Assembly: GCF_001598215.1 (NCBI RefSeq)
Contig: NZ_BCXJ01000003.1
Span: forward strand, 186,001-250,000
Direction of reading: 5' to 3'
DNA: 64,000 nt
DNA from: Shouchella clausii
GTDB taxonomy: Bacteria > Bacillota > Bacilli > Bacillales > Bacillaceae_D
The notes under the pieces are model-generated. The model had not been told where the DNA came from. It did no database searches and saw nothing but the letters and a program-made list of their open reading frames with translations. A program made the position numbers and the translations under genes. Shown here piece by piece: positions 62,581-64,000 of the stretch; the first letter of the stretch is position 1, and the number at the start of each line of letters is the position of its first letter.

Positions 62581-63756
62581 ATGATTACCATCGACCACGA
62601 AACAATGAAAGACATGAACAAATCAACCGTTTTCCGCCTCATTCAAAGGCACGCTCCCATTTCCCGAGCTGATATTGCTAAGAGAAGCGGATTAAATAAA
62701 GCAACTGTCTCTGCTCTAGTCGCACAGTTAATTGAAAACCAATTTGTCTATGAAATCGGTACTGGCGACTCAAGTGGAGGTAGAAAGCCAGTATTGTTGT
62801 ATTGCAACGATCATGCCAGCCATGCCATCAGCGTTGACATTGGCGTCAACGGCTTGCTTGGCATTATTACCGACCTCTCCGGCAAAACGATAGCCAAACG
62901 GGAAATGGCGCTGACAAGCAAGCAATTCAACATTGTCCTGGCAAACACAGAAGCAATCATTGAACAATTGATGCAAGAAGCACCGCCAGCACCATATGGG
63001 ATTTGCGGGATTACCGCTTCTGTCCCTGGCATCGTCGATTCGAAAGGCAACATTTTGCTTGCCCCCAATCTAGGCTGGGAAAATGTTGACATCAAAACAG
63101 CACTTGAGGATAAATTTAAGCTTCCTGTTGTTGTCATTAATGAGGCAAATGCCGGAGCGCTCGGCGAAAAGCAATATGGCGTCGGCAAACCTTATTCGGC
63201 GATCTCTTATATTTCCGTCAGTATTGGGATTGGCACCGGCCAAATTATTGACGGCAAGCTATTCACAGGTGCAAATGGCTTTGCAGGCGAATTTGGCCAT
63301 ATGTCAATTGATCGCCATGGAAAACAGTGCCGTTGTGGAAATCAAGGCTGTTGGGAGCTGTATAGTTCTGAGAAGGCGTTACTTGAAATCGCCGCAAGCA
63401 AAATGAACCGTCCAAGTATTTCATTTGAAGAAGTGCTTGCAGCTGCCCGTTCCCAAAATCAAGCAGCTCTAGATGCCTTTGCCACAGTTGGCCATTCACT
63501 TGGCACAGGCCTTGTCTCGATGATTCATTCCATGAACCCTGAGGCAATCATCATAGGCAACCGTTTTGCTAAGTTAAAACCGTATATTCAAATCCCTATT
63601 GAAGAGACACTCGCAAAACAGCTTCCTTCCTATTATCAAAAAGCAGTCAAACTGTTGTTTTCAGAGCTTGGTCAGGAGGCACCTTTACTAGGCGGATCTC
63701 TTCTTGCAACAAGCCAGTTTTTCAACCGCCACCGCATCCACTTAACGGTTCATTAG
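62581..63756 (+). CDS. ROK family transcriptional repressor (XylR/NagC-like)
   Basis: A 391-residue regulator. Residues 10-65 form a MarR-like HTH (ISRADIAKRSGLNKATVSAL, VAQLIENQFVYEIGTGDSSG). Residues 80-390 are a ROK sugar-kinase-like domain with the DIGVNGLLGIITDLSG phosphate loop, VVINEANAGALGEKQYG, and the zinc motif CRCGNQGCWELYSSEKALLE. It likely represses the ThuA/Gfo genes and itself until a sugar binds. AAGGAG precedes the ATG. Confidence 0.93.
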   Translation: MITIDHETMKDMNKSTVFRLIQRHAPISRADIAKRSGLNKATVSALVAQLIENQFVYEIGTGDSSGGRKPVLLYCNDHASHAISVDIGVNGLLGIITDLSGKTIAKREMALTSKQFNIVLANTEAIIEQLMQEAPPAPYGICGITASVPGIVDSKGNILLAPNLGWENVDIKTALEDKFKLPVVVINEANAGALGEKQYGVGKPYSAISYISVSIGIGTGQIIDGKLFTGANGFAGEFGHMSIDRHGKQCRCGNQGCWELYSSEKALLEIAASKMNRPSISFEEVLAAARSQNQAALDAFATVGHSLGTGLVSMIHSMNPEAIIIGNRFAKLKPYIQIPIEETLAKQLPSYYQKAVKLLFSELGQEAPLLGGSLLATSQFFNRHRIHLTVH

Positions 63757-63770
63757 CAACAAGCACTTCT

Positions 63771-64000
63771 TCATTCAGATTGTGTCGAGAAGCGATACAC
63801 CGTTTCATGTTGGTAAATCGTACCTGGTTCAAGCCAAATTTGCGGCAAATCGTCATATTGGAGGGAGGCAGGAGATGCTTGCGCTTCTAAACAAAAACCG
63901 GCGTGTTTTCTTGAATGTCCGTCTGTAAGTTCTGGTTCTGAGCCAAGACTATTCCCTGTATATAAGACAAGACCAGGCTGTGTGGTTTCCATCGCTAGCA
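63771..64000 (-). CDS. galM: aldose 1-epimerase, C-terminal part (5' end outside window)
   Basis: The frame runs off the right edge. It reads LAMETTQPGLVLYTGN-like text at its visible start and then HSRKHAGFCLEAQASPASLQ and GTIYQHETVYRFSTQSE at the end, which are the conserved last blocks of GalM: TxQPGLQxYTGN, and GxCLExQxxPDAxN, where the Glu is the catalytic base. It converts alpha and beta anomers of hexoses. It is convergent with the ROK gene with 14 bases between stops. N-terminus is not in the window. Confidence 0.88.
   Translation of the reverse strand, partial: LAMETTQPGLVLYTGNSLGSEPELTDGHSRKHAGFCLEAQASPASLQYDDLPQIWLEPGTIYQHETVYRFSTQSE

Overview
The window reads like the chromosome of a low-to-moderate GC Bacillaceae. 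Starts follow strong AGGAGG-type ribosome binding sites, promoters are SigA-like, there is a CcpA cre site, LicT-type antitermination targets, and an assimilatory sulfate operon of the cysH type. Gene content (OPT/PucR operon, tricarballylate-type cluster, uxu operon, beta-glucoside PTS) fits an alkaliphilic, plant- or soil-associated Bacillus such as Shouchella (Bacillus) clausii. The species guess is inference. No rRNA, tRNA, CRISPR array or intact prophage was seen.

Layout. 1-0.7 kb: tail of a BASS/ACR3-type permease and a short-chain dehydrogenase remnant. 0.7-4.2 kb (minus): YfcC transporter, RpiR regulator and M20 peptidase. 4.4-6.7 kb: CstA, then a small XRE regulator/membrane protein pair. 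6.8-10.7 kb: a mosaic in which a truncated, nonsense-bearing copy of ubiX is joined to a degraded IS1182-type transposase, followed by an MFS pump and a TetR regulator, then the intact ubiX. 10.7-13.9 kb (minus): hexuronate operon (sorbitol/alcohol dehydrogenase-like, UxuA, UxuB) with a cre site. 14.2-22.3 kb: a divergent tricarboxylate cluster with a TcuA-like flavoprotein, an isocitrate/isopropylmalate-type dehydrogenase, a LysR regulator, the TctC-TctA-TctB transporter and a PrpF-family isomerase. 22.5-24.5 kb: GntR/ABC operon. 24.6-34.6 kb (minus): a nine-gene sulfate-to-sulfide operon including siroheme synthesis.

34.8-36.3 kb: a CE6-like esterase behind a twin-palindrome promoter, then a PadR regulator. 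36.5-47.9 kb: mostly single genes (MOSC protein, TPR protein with a worn HTH, a transporter-like membrane protein, a hypothetical HTH protein, a large lipoprotein, acyl-CoA synthetase, thiamine-binding protein, chromate transporter, MFS plus tautomerase). 48.1-55.8 kb (minus): a compact operon of unknown pathway made of an Asp/Glu/hydantoin racemase, an OPT transporter, DUF917, DUF1177, AroM and an M29/NicX-like hydrolase, with a PucR regulator upstream. 55.9-60.5 kb: aryl-beta-glucoside locus with two LicT RAT/terminator switches. 60.5-64 kb: Gfo/Idh/MocA dehydrogenase and ThuA protein, divergent from a ROK repressor, and the end of an aldose epimerase.

The most promising undescribed system is the 48.1-55.8 kb operon: importer, stereochemistry-inverting enzyme, three poorly characterised enzymes, a metallohydrolase and a dedicated PucR activator look like a complete catabolic pathway for an unidentified nitrogen compound (peptide-like, hydantoin-like or cyclic). 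The tricarballylate/aconitate-type cluster is the second candidate.
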